DNA of 64,000 nt, taken from positions 124,001-188,000 of the forward strand of contig JALJCO010009080.1 of NCBI GenBank assembly GCA_023101725.1, given 5' to 3'. The position numbers and the translations under genes are program-made. Positions 1 through 64,000 of this stretch are shown piece by piece (position 1 is the stretch's first letter; every line of letters starts with the position of its first letter). This DNA comes from Atherinomorus stipes. Lineage: Eukaryota > Chordata > Actinopteri > Atheriniformes > Atherinidae. Under the pieces are notes generated by a model, which ran no database searches, had not been told where the DNA came from, and worked only from the letters and a program-made list of their open reading frames with translations.

Positions 1-130
1 AAAAAACTTAAGTACAGGTTACGATTATTTAAATCTATTTAGTGGAAAATGTTCAAATATAAATCATGTCATAGTAATATTATAAACTTACCAAAACATC
101 ATAAACATCACTAACAGCAGCATCTTCATG

Positions 131-650
131 GCATCTGATAGGCTACCACCATCATGTGATACAGAAGCTAGAATCTGATAGGCTACCACCATCATGTGAT
201 ACAGAAGCTAGAATCTGATAGGCTACCACCATCATGTGATACAGAAGCTAGAATCTGATAGGCTACCACCATCATGTGATACAGAAGCTGGAATCTGATA
301 GGCTACCACCATCATGTGATACAGAAGCTAGAATCTGATAGGCTACCACCATCATGTGACACAGAAGCTAGAATCTGATAGGCTACCACCATCATGTGAT
401 ACAGAAGCTAGAATCTGATAGGCTACCACCATCATGTGACACAGAAGCTAGAATCTGATAGGCTACCACCATCATGTGACACAGAAGCTAGAATCTGATA
501 GGCTACCACCATCATGTGACACAGAAGCTAGAATCTGATAGGCTACCACCATCATGTGACACAGAAGCTAGAATCTGATAGGCTACCACCATCATGTGAC
601 ACAGAAGCTAGAATCTGATAGGCTACCACCATCATGTGACACAGAAGCTA
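131..650. repeat. 40-bp minisatellite, 13 copies
   Basis: Thirteen head-to-tail copies of a 40-bp unit (core GATAGGCTACCACCATCATG), with essentially only two variant positions: GTGAT/GTGAC, and one copy with CTGG for CTAG. GTGAT is found in copies 1-5 and 7, GTGAC in copies 6 and 8-13. No spacers, so not a CRISPR array. Confidence 0.97.
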
Positions 651-1060
651 GAATCTGGCTGCTTCGATCATTTCATTCCCTAAAACTCTCTGTACAGTGG
701 TATCGCAATACTCAAAAAAGTATCAATTCGAACATTTTGTGTGGCTGGTATTGAAGTATCGACTCCAGGGTATCGATATGCCCATCCCTAAAGGTCCACT
801 TATGCTTAACGCAGATGACTGCTATGCAGATGACGGACAGTTTCATCAGGCTTGTTCGTCTGTCACTTGACGCAGAAAACGGAGCAATACAAATGGAAAC
901 CGCAGGGTCGTTGTTGAGCTGTGAAGCTGATATGCAGGAACAAACCAGAGAAGAAGAACACAAACCGGAACAAAAACAACACAAAAACTGCCGATGTCAA
1001 ATAGTCCAATAAAAGCACCTGAGAAAGACGACACCAAACAAACAGAGAGCATCTGCAGAC
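651..1060. other. Intergenic, no gene seen
   Basis: Mixed-composition sequence with short open frames on both strands that overlap each other. The first part (TATCGCAATACTCAAAAAAG...GTATCGATATGCCCATCCC) resembles the end of a fish repeat. Nothing else is recognised. Confidence 0.5.
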
Positions 1061-1210
1061 ATGGAGGGAGCTGTTGAGGAGAGGCTGTGCGAGTGTTTCC
1101 GAAAATACACTTATATCTACGACATCACGTCGTCAGGGAACAGGGACAGGCAGCACTGCCGCCTAGCAGACAAACTGGTTTATGAACTATGGGAACGTAG
1201 ACGATGCATG
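1061..1210 (+). pseudogene. Possible MADF/SANT-like fragment
   Basis: An ATG frame reads MEGAVEERLCECFRKYTYIY, DITSSGNRDRQHCRLADKLV, YELWERRRCMEV and then stop. The spacing of aromatic residues (C-F-x-x-Y-x-x-I-Y-D ... W) resembles a MADF DNA-binding domain, common in Harbinger-associated and related genes. Downstream frames appear broken. It could be a remnant of a transposon or a retrocopy, or chance. Confidence 0.25.
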
Positions 1211-2280
1211 GAAGTATGAAGGGCAGCCACACAGGGCGACGCAGGAAATGGGCGTCACCATTTACGTACGTAAGGGAGCAGAAATGGGCCTCAAGAGGAA
1301 GGAGAGGAGCTTTGAGGAAAACAGATAGCTGATGTTGTTAAAGTATTTAAAGACACTTCTGTCCCGTCTGCTGACTAACTGTCACAACCCCCCCACAGCT
1401 TCATCCCACCAGAGCAGTGGTTGCTGGATACAGGCATGGGGACGTCATCAGCCGAGCCAGGAGGCTACATTATTCCTGACCGAGTTGTCATGGGAACCAC
1501 CTTAGAGGGGTGAAAGGACTAAAAGACTGAACCTGAGGGGGTTTACACCACCCCCACTTCCCCTCCAGAAAAGGGAGAAGAAAAACACACATACACCAGT
1601 TCATTGTTTGGTAAAGTTCTTTCTTTTTTAGATGTTTTTAGTCTTTTTGGAAGAAAAAAAAAAAAACCTTTTGGACTGACTGTATATTATGTGTTGGTAA
1701 ATATTTTTTGTGAACGTGCACTACAGTAGGTGTTCTATAAGAACATTGCTGAACCTCTGCCAGGCAGTTTGGGCTCATTTTTTAAAATACACATTATTGA
1801 TATGTCTTTTTTCATGATGTAATAATCAGAGCATGCCATCGCCGCATCTCTTCTGCCTTACACGTGCATGTAGTCCACGCAATCAAGACCTTTTGTATTT
1901 CCAGAAAGATTGTTACACCTTAAAGGGCACTGTTCTGTCACTCTGCACTGTAATTTCCTCTTTTACTACTACTGTGTACTTTCGTGTTTTTAATCTGCCT
2001 GTTCTTGCAGCATTTTTCTACTCTCGTGTAAACTGTTAGTGGCACTGAGACACAGCAGTATGTGGCCTTTTACTACAGTGACTGTTAAGACTTTTCTCTG
2101 TCTGGTAAAGCTAAGGCTGAATTTACACCACTGTAAATATTGTAGTCATGTTTCTGCGGAAACAGGACTATTCACTTTACTCAAGCAAAATCAATGTCCC
2201 AAAATCACAGTAGCTGTTAAATTGACATATTAAGCTACATAAAAGCTTCAATATATCAATAGGTGTCATACGCTAAATAT
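1211..2280. other. Intergenic, no gene seen
   Basis: No convincing coding exon or transposon end. Some 70-residue open frames (1833-2233) have no recognisable domain and lack coding-like composition. Confidence 0.45.
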
Positions 2281-2282
2281 TA

Positions 2283-2838
2283 CAGTCGTCCTTAAAATTA
2301 TTCATACCCTTCAAATAAAGAAAAGGCTAAATTCACAATAGTAATTCAAATAACAAGAAACTAAAGAAACTAATAATAAATACATTCACAAAATTATAAT
2401 TTAATAAGAATTGTGGTTGAAAATAATAATAAAAAACAAACAAACCTGTCAACCTGTTTTTCTTCCTTTTTTTATTTTGTTTTGGTTTTGTCCATTTGTT
2501 TATTTTATGTTTTCTCACTTATTTGTTGAAAAGCTAAAACACATATTAGAAAACAGGTGCAGACGTCTGATTGGATGTTACAGAAAACAACTGATTGCAG
2601 TGATTGTCTCAAAGTGTTGCTCAACGACATTTTAGCTTCAGAGCTCCAACATGCTTGTTTACTTGTTTTATTTTTTTGTTTTTAATATTTCTGTTGAATC
2701 ACAGTTCAAATTCAGTGTCATAATTTTCATAGAAATTTTATCTATAATTACTTTTGTCAATTTCATCTTATTTCACTGACAGCTGATTTTTTTTTCCCTC
2801 TTTAACTGGAGGGTGTGAATAATTTTGAGGATGACTGT
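2283..2838. mobile_element. Non-autonomous TIR transposon, family A copy 1
   Basis: Left end CAGTCGTCCTTAAAATTA after TA; the right end is its inverse (TAATTTTGAGGATGACTG). Length 556 bp. The interior includes a block (CTGATTG..GTTACAGAAAAC, CTCAAAGTGTTGCTCAAC) shared by at least six other copies in this window. TA flanks and a CAGT start suggest the Tc1/mariner superfamily. Confidence 0.8.
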
Positions 2839-2949
2839 CCGTGTGCAGCAAGTTAGTAGCTACACTGTTACCTGTATATCAGCAACACGCCAAGCTAATC
2901 TTTCAATATATTAACTGTATAGCAGGAAAAAAACTCCTGATCTCATATA

Positions 2950-3424
2950 CAGTTGTGCTTGAATGTTTGCTCTCTTATTAAAGATAAAAAGCTGCCGGTA
3001 AAACGAGTTGAAATTGACAAAAGTGAATAAATAAAAGAAATATGAAAATCATGACATTAATTTTGAATTGTAGTTCAACAGAAATAGAAAAAAAATAAGT
3101 CAATAAATAAATCAAGCATGATGGGGCTCCAGAAATAAAATTTTGTTGAGCAACACTTTGAGACAATCACTGCAATCAGGTGTTTTCTGTAACGTCCAAT
3201 CAGATGTCTGCACCTGTTGCCAGGTATATTGGTCCATGTTCATGAGAAAGGTGCTCTAATTTGTCCGGGAGAACAAATAAAACTCAATATTTTATTTTGC
3301 TAAATTATATTTTTTTGAACATTTTTTATTTATTACTTTTTTTAATTTTCTTGATATTTGAATTACTGTTGTGAATTTAACATTTTCTTTAATGGGAGTG
3401 GATGTACACTTTCAAACACAACTT
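2950..3424. mobile_element. Family A-related TIR element (variant ends)
   Basis: Starts CAGTTGTGCTTGAATGTT and ends with a diverged inverse near ACTTTCAAACACAACT. It carries the same internal block as family A (CAATCACTGCAATCAGGTG), but with another TIR subtype, also seen at 52399. Confidence 0.65.
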
Positions 3425-4049
3425 TTAAATAGGGCTGGGACGATATGCGTCTCTCCCAATTTCATTCTTTTACATTTTTTGGCGGAGAGACACAATTTAT
3501 TTTAAATTGAGACATTGTTGATTCTTGTGATTTTTAGTTTGCGTTCATTAACACCAGACCAAGCTGTCGACCATTATTTGCTTTCTATTTAATTTTTTTT
3601 TCCAGAAACGGATATCTTACGTTACTCAGTAACAGAAGAAAAACAATTTCCCCTCTGCTGGAGAAAAGCAGGAACATGTTTCCCACCCGGCCTATAAACA
3701 TGTAGACTAAATAAGCACTGCGACATACGGGCGACCTGTCCAGGTGTGCAGTAGCGGCCTCTCACCTGATAGCTGCCTGGGTCGGCTCCAGCGACCCTTA
3801 ATTAGAGTATCAGTACAGAAAACGAATAAATGAAAATAAAAAATGTAAATCTGAGGGGAAAAAATTGATTTTTGAACAAAAAACTGATTTAAAAATTGCA
3901 AAAAAAAAAAAATCCAGATAATTGGATTTATTTCTATTAATTGTGGTAACTGTATGCATGACTCAAGTGTTCAATCTTTATTTGATTCTCTCTCTTTTAT
4001 AAAACTTTTTTGAAGACACTGTCATCCAAATTTAAGTAAAATATTAGTA
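3425..4049. other. Intergenic repeat-rich stretch
   Basis: Begins AGGGCTGGGACGATATG, a start typical of a fish TIR repeat seen again at 19286 and 50637, but no matching right end is found. No gene seen. Confidence 0.4.
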
Positions 4050-4483
4050 CACTCATCCTCAAAATGATTCATACCCTCCAATAAAAGGGTTTAAAAGAAA
4101 TACTAAAATCAAAACACAAAAACAAAAAATAAAACAAGTAAACAAGCATGATTGGGCTCTGAAGCTAAAATGTTGTTGAGCAACACTTTGAGACAATCAC
4201 TGCAATCAGGTGTTTTCTGTAACGTCCAATCAGACGTCTGCACCTGTTGACAGGTATATTGGTCCACTGTTCATGGGAAAGGTGCTCTAATGTGTCTGGG
4301 ACAATTTTGTTTTTTAAAAATTATTTCCAACCTCAATTCAAAATCAAAATTTCATCTCCTTAAATTATAATTTTGTAAATTTTTATTTATTATTAGTCTC
4401 TTTAGTTTCTTGTTATTTGAATGACTTTTGTGAATTTAGCCTTTTCTTTAATTGGACGGTTTGAGTAATTTTGAGGACGACTG
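4050..4483. mobile_element. Family A TIR transposon, copy 2
   Basis: Left end CACTCATCCTCAAAATGATT, right end TTTTGAGGACGACTG followed by TA. Shares the internal block of copy 1 in the opposite orientation; 434 bp, internally deleted relative to copy 1. Confidence 0.75.
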
Positions 4484-4630
4484 TATATGAACAGATGCTA
4501 AACAGTAGCAACATGTTTATCGGTATCCTGTCGTATTAGCTGTGCAACAATGGATAAACTAATAACTGAAAAAAATAAAGCAGTTTTATTCATGTAAAAC
4601 TATTTGGGATTATATACTTTTTTACTTTAA

Positions 4631-4873
4631 CTACTTTGCCTCAAATGTTTTCATTTTCACATCACCAAACATGAATTGTTCTAGATTAACGGCTCTAAAT
4701 GCAGCATCAGTTCTCTTTCGGACGCGTTTTCCTGAAGTACCCTCAGGTGCTGGTGTAAACTCAACCTCAGCGTTCCTGCTTACTATCATCTCTTTCCTGT
4801 GCTTGTACATGCATGAAGACACAACCAAAGCTGATGATGAAGATGTTCTTGTTGGTGGTTTTGTGAGCAACAC
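4631..4873 (-). CDS. Candidate 3' terminal exon of an unidentified gene (uncertain)
   Basis: A minus-strand frame ends with FRAVNLEQFMFGDVKMKTFE-AK and a TAG at 4631. AATAAA follows 41 bp downstream (4585-4590), and an acceptor-like CATCATCAG lies near 4831. The sequence is hydrophilic with a basic cluster (GKRVRKRT). I do not recognise the protein. The plus strand of the same interval is also open, so this may be chance or a decayed transposon gene. Confidence 0.22.
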   Translation of the reverse strand: MLLTKPPTRTSSSSALVVSSCMYKHRKEMIVSRNAEVEFTPAPEGTSGKRVRKRTDAAFRAVNLEQFMFGDVKMKTFEAK

Positions 4874-4983
4874 TTTTATTCATATTAAGGTTCTGGCTGA
4901 AGTTTTACCCGTCGGCTCTCAGATGGTGTTCGTCAAATCCAGTGACACAGTTGGCATATAACAGCAAATCAACACTGTTTATT

Positions 4984-5548
4984 ATCAGTCAAAAACCATC
5001 ATCTTTACATCCCATAAATAAAGATCACAAAATACAGCAAACTTTACATGTTTCTTCTTTTTTTCCTTGTTCGTTTCTCTTCTTTTGAGTGTGAGGCTGA
5101 GATTATTTACAACATCATATCAAATTATTCACACAATCTTCTCTAACATTTAGGACCAATATTAACAGTAATTTTAGCACATTTAATAACCGTTGATTGT
5201 GCGTGGACGTCGCTACATTCAGGGCCCAGAGGGTTGCTTACATTCAAGTCTGACGTGTTTTACCGTGCTGCATCAAAGAGTGTAAATGTTTCCCTGCAGG
5301 GGTTAAACTGATCTGATTAAGTCATACAATGTTGGGTAAGTTACACATCTTCATAAAATCTTTCACTAACCAAAAAAGAGGAGCATGTGTTTTTTTGTTG
5401 GACTCAGTGCTGCTGATCCAACTTGAATTAGCTCAACTGTTTGGTTGATTGTTTCTCCCCTTTAGTTTGACCAGTTGGTGCTGCAGGATGCACTGTTGGA
5501 AAGCCTGACTGGTCGCCGTCACAGCCAGGTAGCACTGGTGGGACTGGG
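4984..5548. other. Intergenic, no gene seen
   Basis: AT-rich, no recognised coding or repeat structure beyond short simple runs. Confidence 0.45.
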
Positions 5549-7226
5549 TTTGTTCCAGGAAGCAGGTTTAATGAAAACCCTGAGATGAGGGAATCTTTCC
5601 GTTTCACAAACTTAGCCTGTTTCACAAAGAGGGGGAACTTAATCCCCTTGCTCAGTTACCATGGTAACAGAATCTCTGAAACTAACCTGGTTGGGAGCAG
5701 GTTAATGTGGAGAAACCTTGAGTTTCTCGCTGTCTCCGCCCACTTTTAGCCACACTCAGTTTTAGCTGCCGCCTCGAATAACACATGTTTAAAATAAACC
5801 AGAGTCAGTAGGTTACAGACGTGTCCTTTCCAGCAGGAGCGCATGGACGAAGATGCAGCATGACTGCAGAGAGTTAAACATTCGTCGGAGATCGTTATCA
5901 GACCAGATAAATGTTTTTTCATTTCCCGACAGTTGTCCTCTCTGGCGGCGCCGTTTCACATCTGTCAGTTATCTACATACACCAGCTGATCCGTACGTAC
6001 GTGTGACATCACCAGTCATAAGTGACAGTTGGAGGTCCTGTTTCTCTGTTTCAGAGAAATGATCTGCCCTCACGTTTGTAATTCTTAACTGTGTCTTTGG
6101 CTTTATGGGCAGGGTGCACATCAGTGACTCGGTCAACCTGTGTTCAACCCAGGTGGGGCTTTTTTTTCATGTCACCACTCTTTTGTCCTGCTTTCCCCTC
6201 ACAGTAGGCATTGTTTATTGCCCTGCGTTTTTTCACAAATGGATTTTTTTTTTCATTGGCGATGCAGGGCAACGCAACGGTTATATTTCATCTTAAAGCT
6301 GCTGACAAGGACGCTGCTCTCTGCAGGATCGCACCTAAACTAAATAAATAAAAAGCCTGCAGTGACGGGACAGAGCAGGAACTGAACGACAGCTTCCCGG
6401 GTGGGAGGCAGGAACGCAAATCATTCAACCAAACAGACGTTGTTCCAGGCTATCATCTGGAAGCTCCGTGAGAGGATCCCCCCCCATCATTGTGCTTGTA
6501 CAGGACAGCATCTGAACTGAAATCCTCTCCACGCCGTCTCTCTTTCTGCAGCAGCAGGTCAAACTCGCCAAACGAGGCTTTAGAAGTTCTCGTTCCATTC
6601 AATGGCGAACGCAGCCCCACCCTCGCATCCATGTTGTCAGGGTGACACCATTGATGCTGGCTTTTTAATCCCTGTGGTGCACGAGCTAAACCCGGGTCAA
6701 ACTGAGTTGATTAAACCAACTCAAATCAGCTGTTCTGAAACTCAGAAGCTGCAGACTACGAAGGCAACGAAGTCCACGCACTCTGAAGCAGCCTTCTGAA
6801 ACGGTAACTGCTGAATAAAAGGGACATCCTAGCCAACCAGAATTTCCCACAGTGCTCCTTCAGATAGGTTGTACAAACTAAATGGAACCGGACATTTTAA
6901 TCCTTTTCATCTATCTGTCGTCAGTGGCGGAGCCAGAAATTTTTCACTGGGGTGGCCAGGGAGAGACCATTACTCACATAGGGGTGGCCTTAAGTAGATA
7001 CCTCAGAGTGCATGTAAGTATTATATATACAACCAAATGTATGGCGTTGCTAGTGTGTAAAATAAGAAGTAAAAGTGGTTTGGAAGCAGTTTGGGTCTCC
7101 CCAGTGAAGCAGAAGTTGTCTTTCCTCAATCGCAATATCTCAGCAAGAAAAGCTTAAAAGTGGGATTTTCAACTTCTGCATGTCCGATCTTAAAAATTCC
7201 AACTGTATGGCGTAGCTAGTGTCTAA

Positions 7227-7854
7227 GGCTACGCTCACACGGCGACGATCAGAAGAGAAGACGCAAAAGTGGCGTTTCGTCTTCATCTTTTTATCCTTGT
7301 TCACACAAGCATCGTGATGAAGAAATCTGCGTGCATACGAGGACGCAAGCGTGTATGGAATTTGATTGGATGTGCAGGCCAGGCCTTTAGGTGGTGCTGT
7401 GACAGAACCCCATCATGTCCGTCCGCAGGCGTACAAATTGTTCGTCTCTGCTTCAAAATCAAAACAACTATGGCGGTGGCAAGGTGGAACTTTGTGTGGA
7501 CAGATGAGGAGGTAGAATTACTTCTCCAAACAACACTCAATTACAAGCTCGCAACGTGGAGATCCGCTGGGCTTCCGTAGTCCGACATTGTTGTTTTTCC
7601 TGTATTGTGTGACGTCACACGCATGCGACGTGACGAGGCGTCAGCACGTCAGTGGGTCCACCATCATTTCTGCGTTTTGAACCGTGCAGACGAGGCCGCA
7701 ATAGCGTTGCATCCTCAGTAATTCCACTTTGGAATGAGTCTTCAGATTTTTACGTCTTCAACCCAGAATAACGCCGTTGCCGTGTGAACGAAAGGCACTT
7801 CTGATGAAATAATTTGCTGTTTTTACCCGCAATCGTCCTCGTGTGAACGGCCCC
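7227..7854. mobile_element. PIF/Harbinger-like MITE nested in the hAT element
   Basis: Starts GGCTACGCTCACACGGCGAC and ends with the diverged inverse CGTCCTCGTGTGAACGGCCC, flanked by TAA on both sides (7224-7226 and 7855-7857), the Harbinger-type 3-bp target. 628 bp. It carries a fragment WNFVWTDEEVELLLQTTLNY at 7483-7542 that resembles the Myb/SANT-like protein of Harbinger elements. Confidence 0.85.
7471..7578 (+). pseudogene. Fragment of a Harbinger Myb/SANT-like gene
   Basis: Reads MAVARWNFVWTDEEVELLLQ and continues TTLNYKLATW before drifting. W-T-D-E-E-V-E-L-L-L is the start of the trihelix/Myb-like domain of Harbinger partner proteins. Too short to be functional; it suggests the MITE derives from an autonomous element by internal deletion. 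Confidence 0.55.
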
Positions 7855-8422
7855 TAAAATAAGACGGAAAAGTGGTTTGGAAGCAGCTTGGGGTCTCTGT
7901 AACTGCTTGAGTGCTGGCCGATTAAAGCGTGGGGGTGGCCAATGGGGGCGCCAGTGATTGGCCAGGGGTGACCACCCCGTAGCTCCGCCCCTGTCTGTCG
8001 TTACTTGAACGTTAACACCCCATTAACCGCTCGTTAACACCTGAGTAATGTAAAAAAAATGCATTTCCCACAGAGACTCTGTTGTTTCTAACCAGTAAAC
8101 ATTACATTTAACGCTTAAAAATCCACAAATATGTCAAAATATTACACTCGTAGCTCTGCTACTTATTCCCTCCCATCTCATGCGCAATGAATTCTGGGAT
8201 AGGAGAAGTTTATAGGATAAACATCGCATTTATCCTTCGTATCAGGCCAGACGGACTGCAGGTTTGGAGGCTGGATCCGGAGGCTCCTCCTGCAGCCGAC
8301 GAGCCGCACTTCGTAGTGATCAGATGCAGCATGAGACAGCCAGAGTTTATAACTCAGAGTAGATCAGCTCTGACGTCAGGGTTATACTCAAAGTTTGTTA
8401 AACCTGCTTCATGAAATGGACC

Positions 8423-9039
8423 CGTGCTGCACCTGTGGAATGAGGTAAGTGCCCTGCACTGTTTTCCTGCTGGAAATCACTCTTATTTCAAATGGACTTT
8501 TCATCAAACTTTATATTTATCCATCAAACTGTATATTTATCTCTACAAGGTAAACATACATTTTGATTATTCTTCAGGAGAATATTCCAGGGGAATTTGT
8601 GAGGGCGCTACAGACAAGTTAAGCTGTTCATGATTGATCATAAATCATCTGTACGGGTAATAGGTCAGTGTAAAAGTAAATTATCAAGCTCTCCATCTAA
8701 AATACAACATTAATCATCATTAAAGGAGAGAAATAATCAACTAAACAAATATTTAGATCTGCGTCACAGAAATTAGACAATATAAAATGTTACAGGATCA
8801 AATGTCTTTCACTGGGGGAGGATTAAAGGATGATACTCAACATTTGGTGCACGAAAGGATATAAATATACTAACATAATTCTTTATTGCAGCTTAAATTC
8901 ATGATTTCTGCATTATTTAAAACTCACATTTAGTGATTTACTAAAACATTCAAACTTTCAGTTTTAAATAAATGTTGGAGAATCTCATCATACTGGCTCT
9001 GAGATAGATGGAGTGCCAAAATTCAAAAATAAGAAGCCA
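8423..9039. other. Intergenic, no gene seen
   Basis: AT-rich sequence between the outer transposon and the end of syne2. A secondary AATAAA for the minus strand lies at 8882-8887; otherwise nothing is recognised. Confidence 0.45.
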
Positions 9040-9051
9040 GTATGATTTATT
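8990..9051 (-). promoter_or_regulatory. Candidate poly(A) signal with an adjoining short hairpin
   Basis: Minus-strand AATAAA at 9046-9051 is directly followed by one arm of an inverted repeat (ATCATACTGGCT at about 8988-8999 pairing with AGCCAGTATGAT at 9036-9047). The stem would form in transcripts that extend past the signal. Functional role is inference. Confidence 0.35.
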
Positions 9052-9714
9052 TAACGTCAGATTACTTCAGCATCACACTCAGAAACAATCCTAGCCTTCC
9101 ATCAAATAAAGATTAAACAAGATTAATTCATGACACTGTTGTGGCTCATTTAGCCACAGAAAGGCAAGTCTGCAGATGAGCTGCTGCCATTATTTTGAAA
9201 ATCTTAAATACCTCTAAAAAAATCTAACAATAAAAGCAAAACACTTGTGTACAAAATGTGCCGTCGAGTCTCCGCCTTCTGTGAAAGCTGTAGAAATTGT
9301 GGCAGTGGTAGAAATGGCTGGTGTTGTCCTGTGTGTGGTAGTAACTTATTTATCCTGCATTCCACACACTACTGCAAGTGTACAAAATATAGGTATTAAA
9401 ATAAATCTTGAAAGCTTTTTTGCATCTACACCGTTTATGGAGGTTGCTTGGCAGGATGTTGACTGGCAAATGTACAATATTTTAAAAAATGAAGTCACAA
9501 ACCTGAAAACAAACCAGTGATATGGCTTCTTATTTCAAACAATAGAATAAATAAATATATTTTTAAATACAGCAATAAAATTTGAGCCACACACGAACCT
9601 TTCACACATGAAGGGCGCCGCTTCAGGACGCCGTCAGCTTTTCTAAACATTAATGGCTCTTCATTGGATTTCCACCTTTGTTATGAACGTTACTTGTGAG
9701 CGCTGTCGGCGTGT
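9040..9714 (-). other. Probable syne2 3' UTR
   Basis: This stretch follows the KASH stop codon. The first AATAAA on the minus strand after the stop is at 9046-9051, which would give a UTR of about 670 nt plus the cleavage distance; a second AATAAA lies at 8882-8887. The segment is AT-rich with no transposon ends that I recognise. Confidence 0.5.
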
Positions 9715-63124
<53,410 letters not shown>

Positions 63125-63143
<19 letters not shown>

Positions 63144-64000
63144 CTGCACACAAACACATCACGCATATCTGCCTCCGTCTGCAGCTGCACACAAACACAT
63201 CACGCATATCTGCCTCCGTCTGCAGCTGCACACAAACGCATCACGCATATCTACCTCCATCTGCAGCTGCACACAAACGCATCACACATATCTACCTCCG
63301 TTCAGCTGCCCCCTCGCCTGCGCAGCTGCACACAAAACCTCTTCCGCGCAGTGCCCGCCGGCGCCCGCCCCCCGCATATTGTTATCCCACAATCTACCTC
63401 CGGGAAAAACGCTCCATCCCCGTGCGCTGCCCCCATCCTCCGTTGGCGCCCCCCCGCTGCATGCAACACATCACGGATTTCTGCTCGTTGCGCTCCTGCC
63501 CCCCGCTTACCTTGAGCTGCACAAACCCATAATATTACTATTGGCTGCCCTCGCTTGCTCCGTCTGAGTGAATCCTCGCTCTGCCTCCGCTGCGCTCATG
63601 TATGAACGCCGGCGCACACACACCACGCATATCTGCCTCCGTCGCAGCTGCACAACCATACGCATCGCCTCCACTGCAGCTGCAACCCCGTCTCTTGGTG
63701 CCTCTCCTCTGCGCTGACACACACTACCCCTGGCGCACACAAACACATCACACATATCTACCTCCATCTGCAGCTGCACACAACGCATCACACATATCTA
63801 CCTCCATCTGCAGCTGCACACAAACACATCACGCATATCTACCTCCATCTGCAGCTGCACACAAACACATCACACATATCTACCTCCATCTGCAGCTGCA
63901 CACAAACACATCACACATATCTACCTCCATCTGCAGCTGCCCACAAACGCATCACGCATATCTACCTCCGTCTGCAGCTGCACACAAACACATCACGCAT
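63125..64000. repeat. 41-bp minisatellite abutting and derived from the exon 1 acceptor
   Basis: Unit (+ strand) CTGCACACAAACACATCACG plus CATATCTACCTCCGTCTGCAG; spacing of exactly 41 bp between clean copies. The first copy (63127-63170) contains the real syne2 splice junction with 4 extra bases (45 bp). Clean copies at 63127-63300 and 63735-64000 flank a scrambled GC-rich stretch. The array continues past the window. Confidence 0.93.

Larger units (their letters stand above)
6922..7993. mobile_element. hAT-like non-autonomous element with perfect 8-bp target duplication
   Basis: Terminal repeats CAGTGGCGGAGCCA and (inverse) CAGGGGCGGAGCTA, flanked on both sides by TCTGTCGT (6914-6921 and 7994-8001). 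The 8-bp duplication and CAG ends are hAT hallmarks. Length 1072 bp including a nested Harbinger-type element. It contains an internal partial duplication (CTAGTGTGTAAAATAAGA / AAAATAAGACGGAAAAGTGG). Confidence 0.9.
5549..8422. mobile_element. Outer TIR transposon hosting two nested insertions
   Basis: Left end region TTCCAGGAAGCAGGTTTAAT (about 5556) is inverted at the right as GTTAAACCTGCTTCATGAAA (about 8398-8417), with GAGTT/AACTC-rich subterminal motifs on both sides. Interior text resembles a repeat common in teleosts. A hAT element (6922-7993) sits inside, itself carrying a Harbinger-type element. Ends are approximate; no transposase seen. Confidence 0.5.

Noticed and set aside
131..650. 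CRISPR-like regular repeats
   Set aside because: The 40-bp units are directly adjacent with no spacers, and the context is a vertebrate genome; it is a minisatellite.
1..9000. esr2, the expected mammalian neighbour of SYNE2
   Set aside because: No nuclear-receptor ligand-binding-domain text was seen on either strand in this interval.

Overview
This is a piece of an animal nuclear genome, almost certainly a teleost fish. One intron-rich gene on the minus strand runs through nearly the whole window, and its introns are packed with fish-type DNA transposons (Tc1-like, hAT, PIF/Harbinger and piggyBac-like elements with recognisable ends and target duplications), LINE fragments and long microsatellites.

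The gene is the 3' part of syne2 (nesprin-2). I built 25 consecutive coding exons from splice sites; all junctions are phase-compatible and encode 1328 residues plus a stop. The 5'-most exon seen is 62996..63143, and the rest of this giant gene lies beyond the right edge. The order is: about seven spectrin-repeat units (residues 1-765), an acidic/Ser-rich linker with the nesprin-2-like block PVSVDSIPLEWDHTVDVGGS (766-975), two more spectrin-like units (976-1216), a short low-complexity stretch, and the KASH domain with its transmembrane helix and a C-terminus ending PPPT (9715..9925). The protein should anchor the cytoskeleton to the outer nuclear membrane by binding SUN proteins in the perinuclear space.

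Layout. 1-9.0 kb: downstream of the gene, with a 40-bp minisatellite, TIR elements, a triple-nested transposon (5.5-8.4 kb) and a possible minus-strand terminal exon near 4.6-4.9 kb. 9.0-9.7 kb: likely 3' UTR. 9.7-26.4 kb: the 16 densely spaced 3' exons, with a 29-bp minisatellite inside a Tc1-like element. 26.4-35.6 kb and 35.7-51.4 kb: two large introns made mostly of repeats, including a 1.1-kb CCAT array and a 0.3-kb GAAA array. 51.4-63.1 kb: eight exons with a LINE nested in an inverted repeat, a decayed Tc1 and a LINE tail ending 38 bp from an exon. 63.1-64 kb: a 41-bp minisatellite that appears to have grown out of an intron/exon junction of the gene.

I found no new multi-gene system. 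The best leads are the junction-derived minisatellite, nested transposons whose insertion histories can be read base by base, a possible intronic poly(A) site giving a KASH-less nesprin, and a perfect intronic hairpin. All homology calls are from memory of the families; no search was run.
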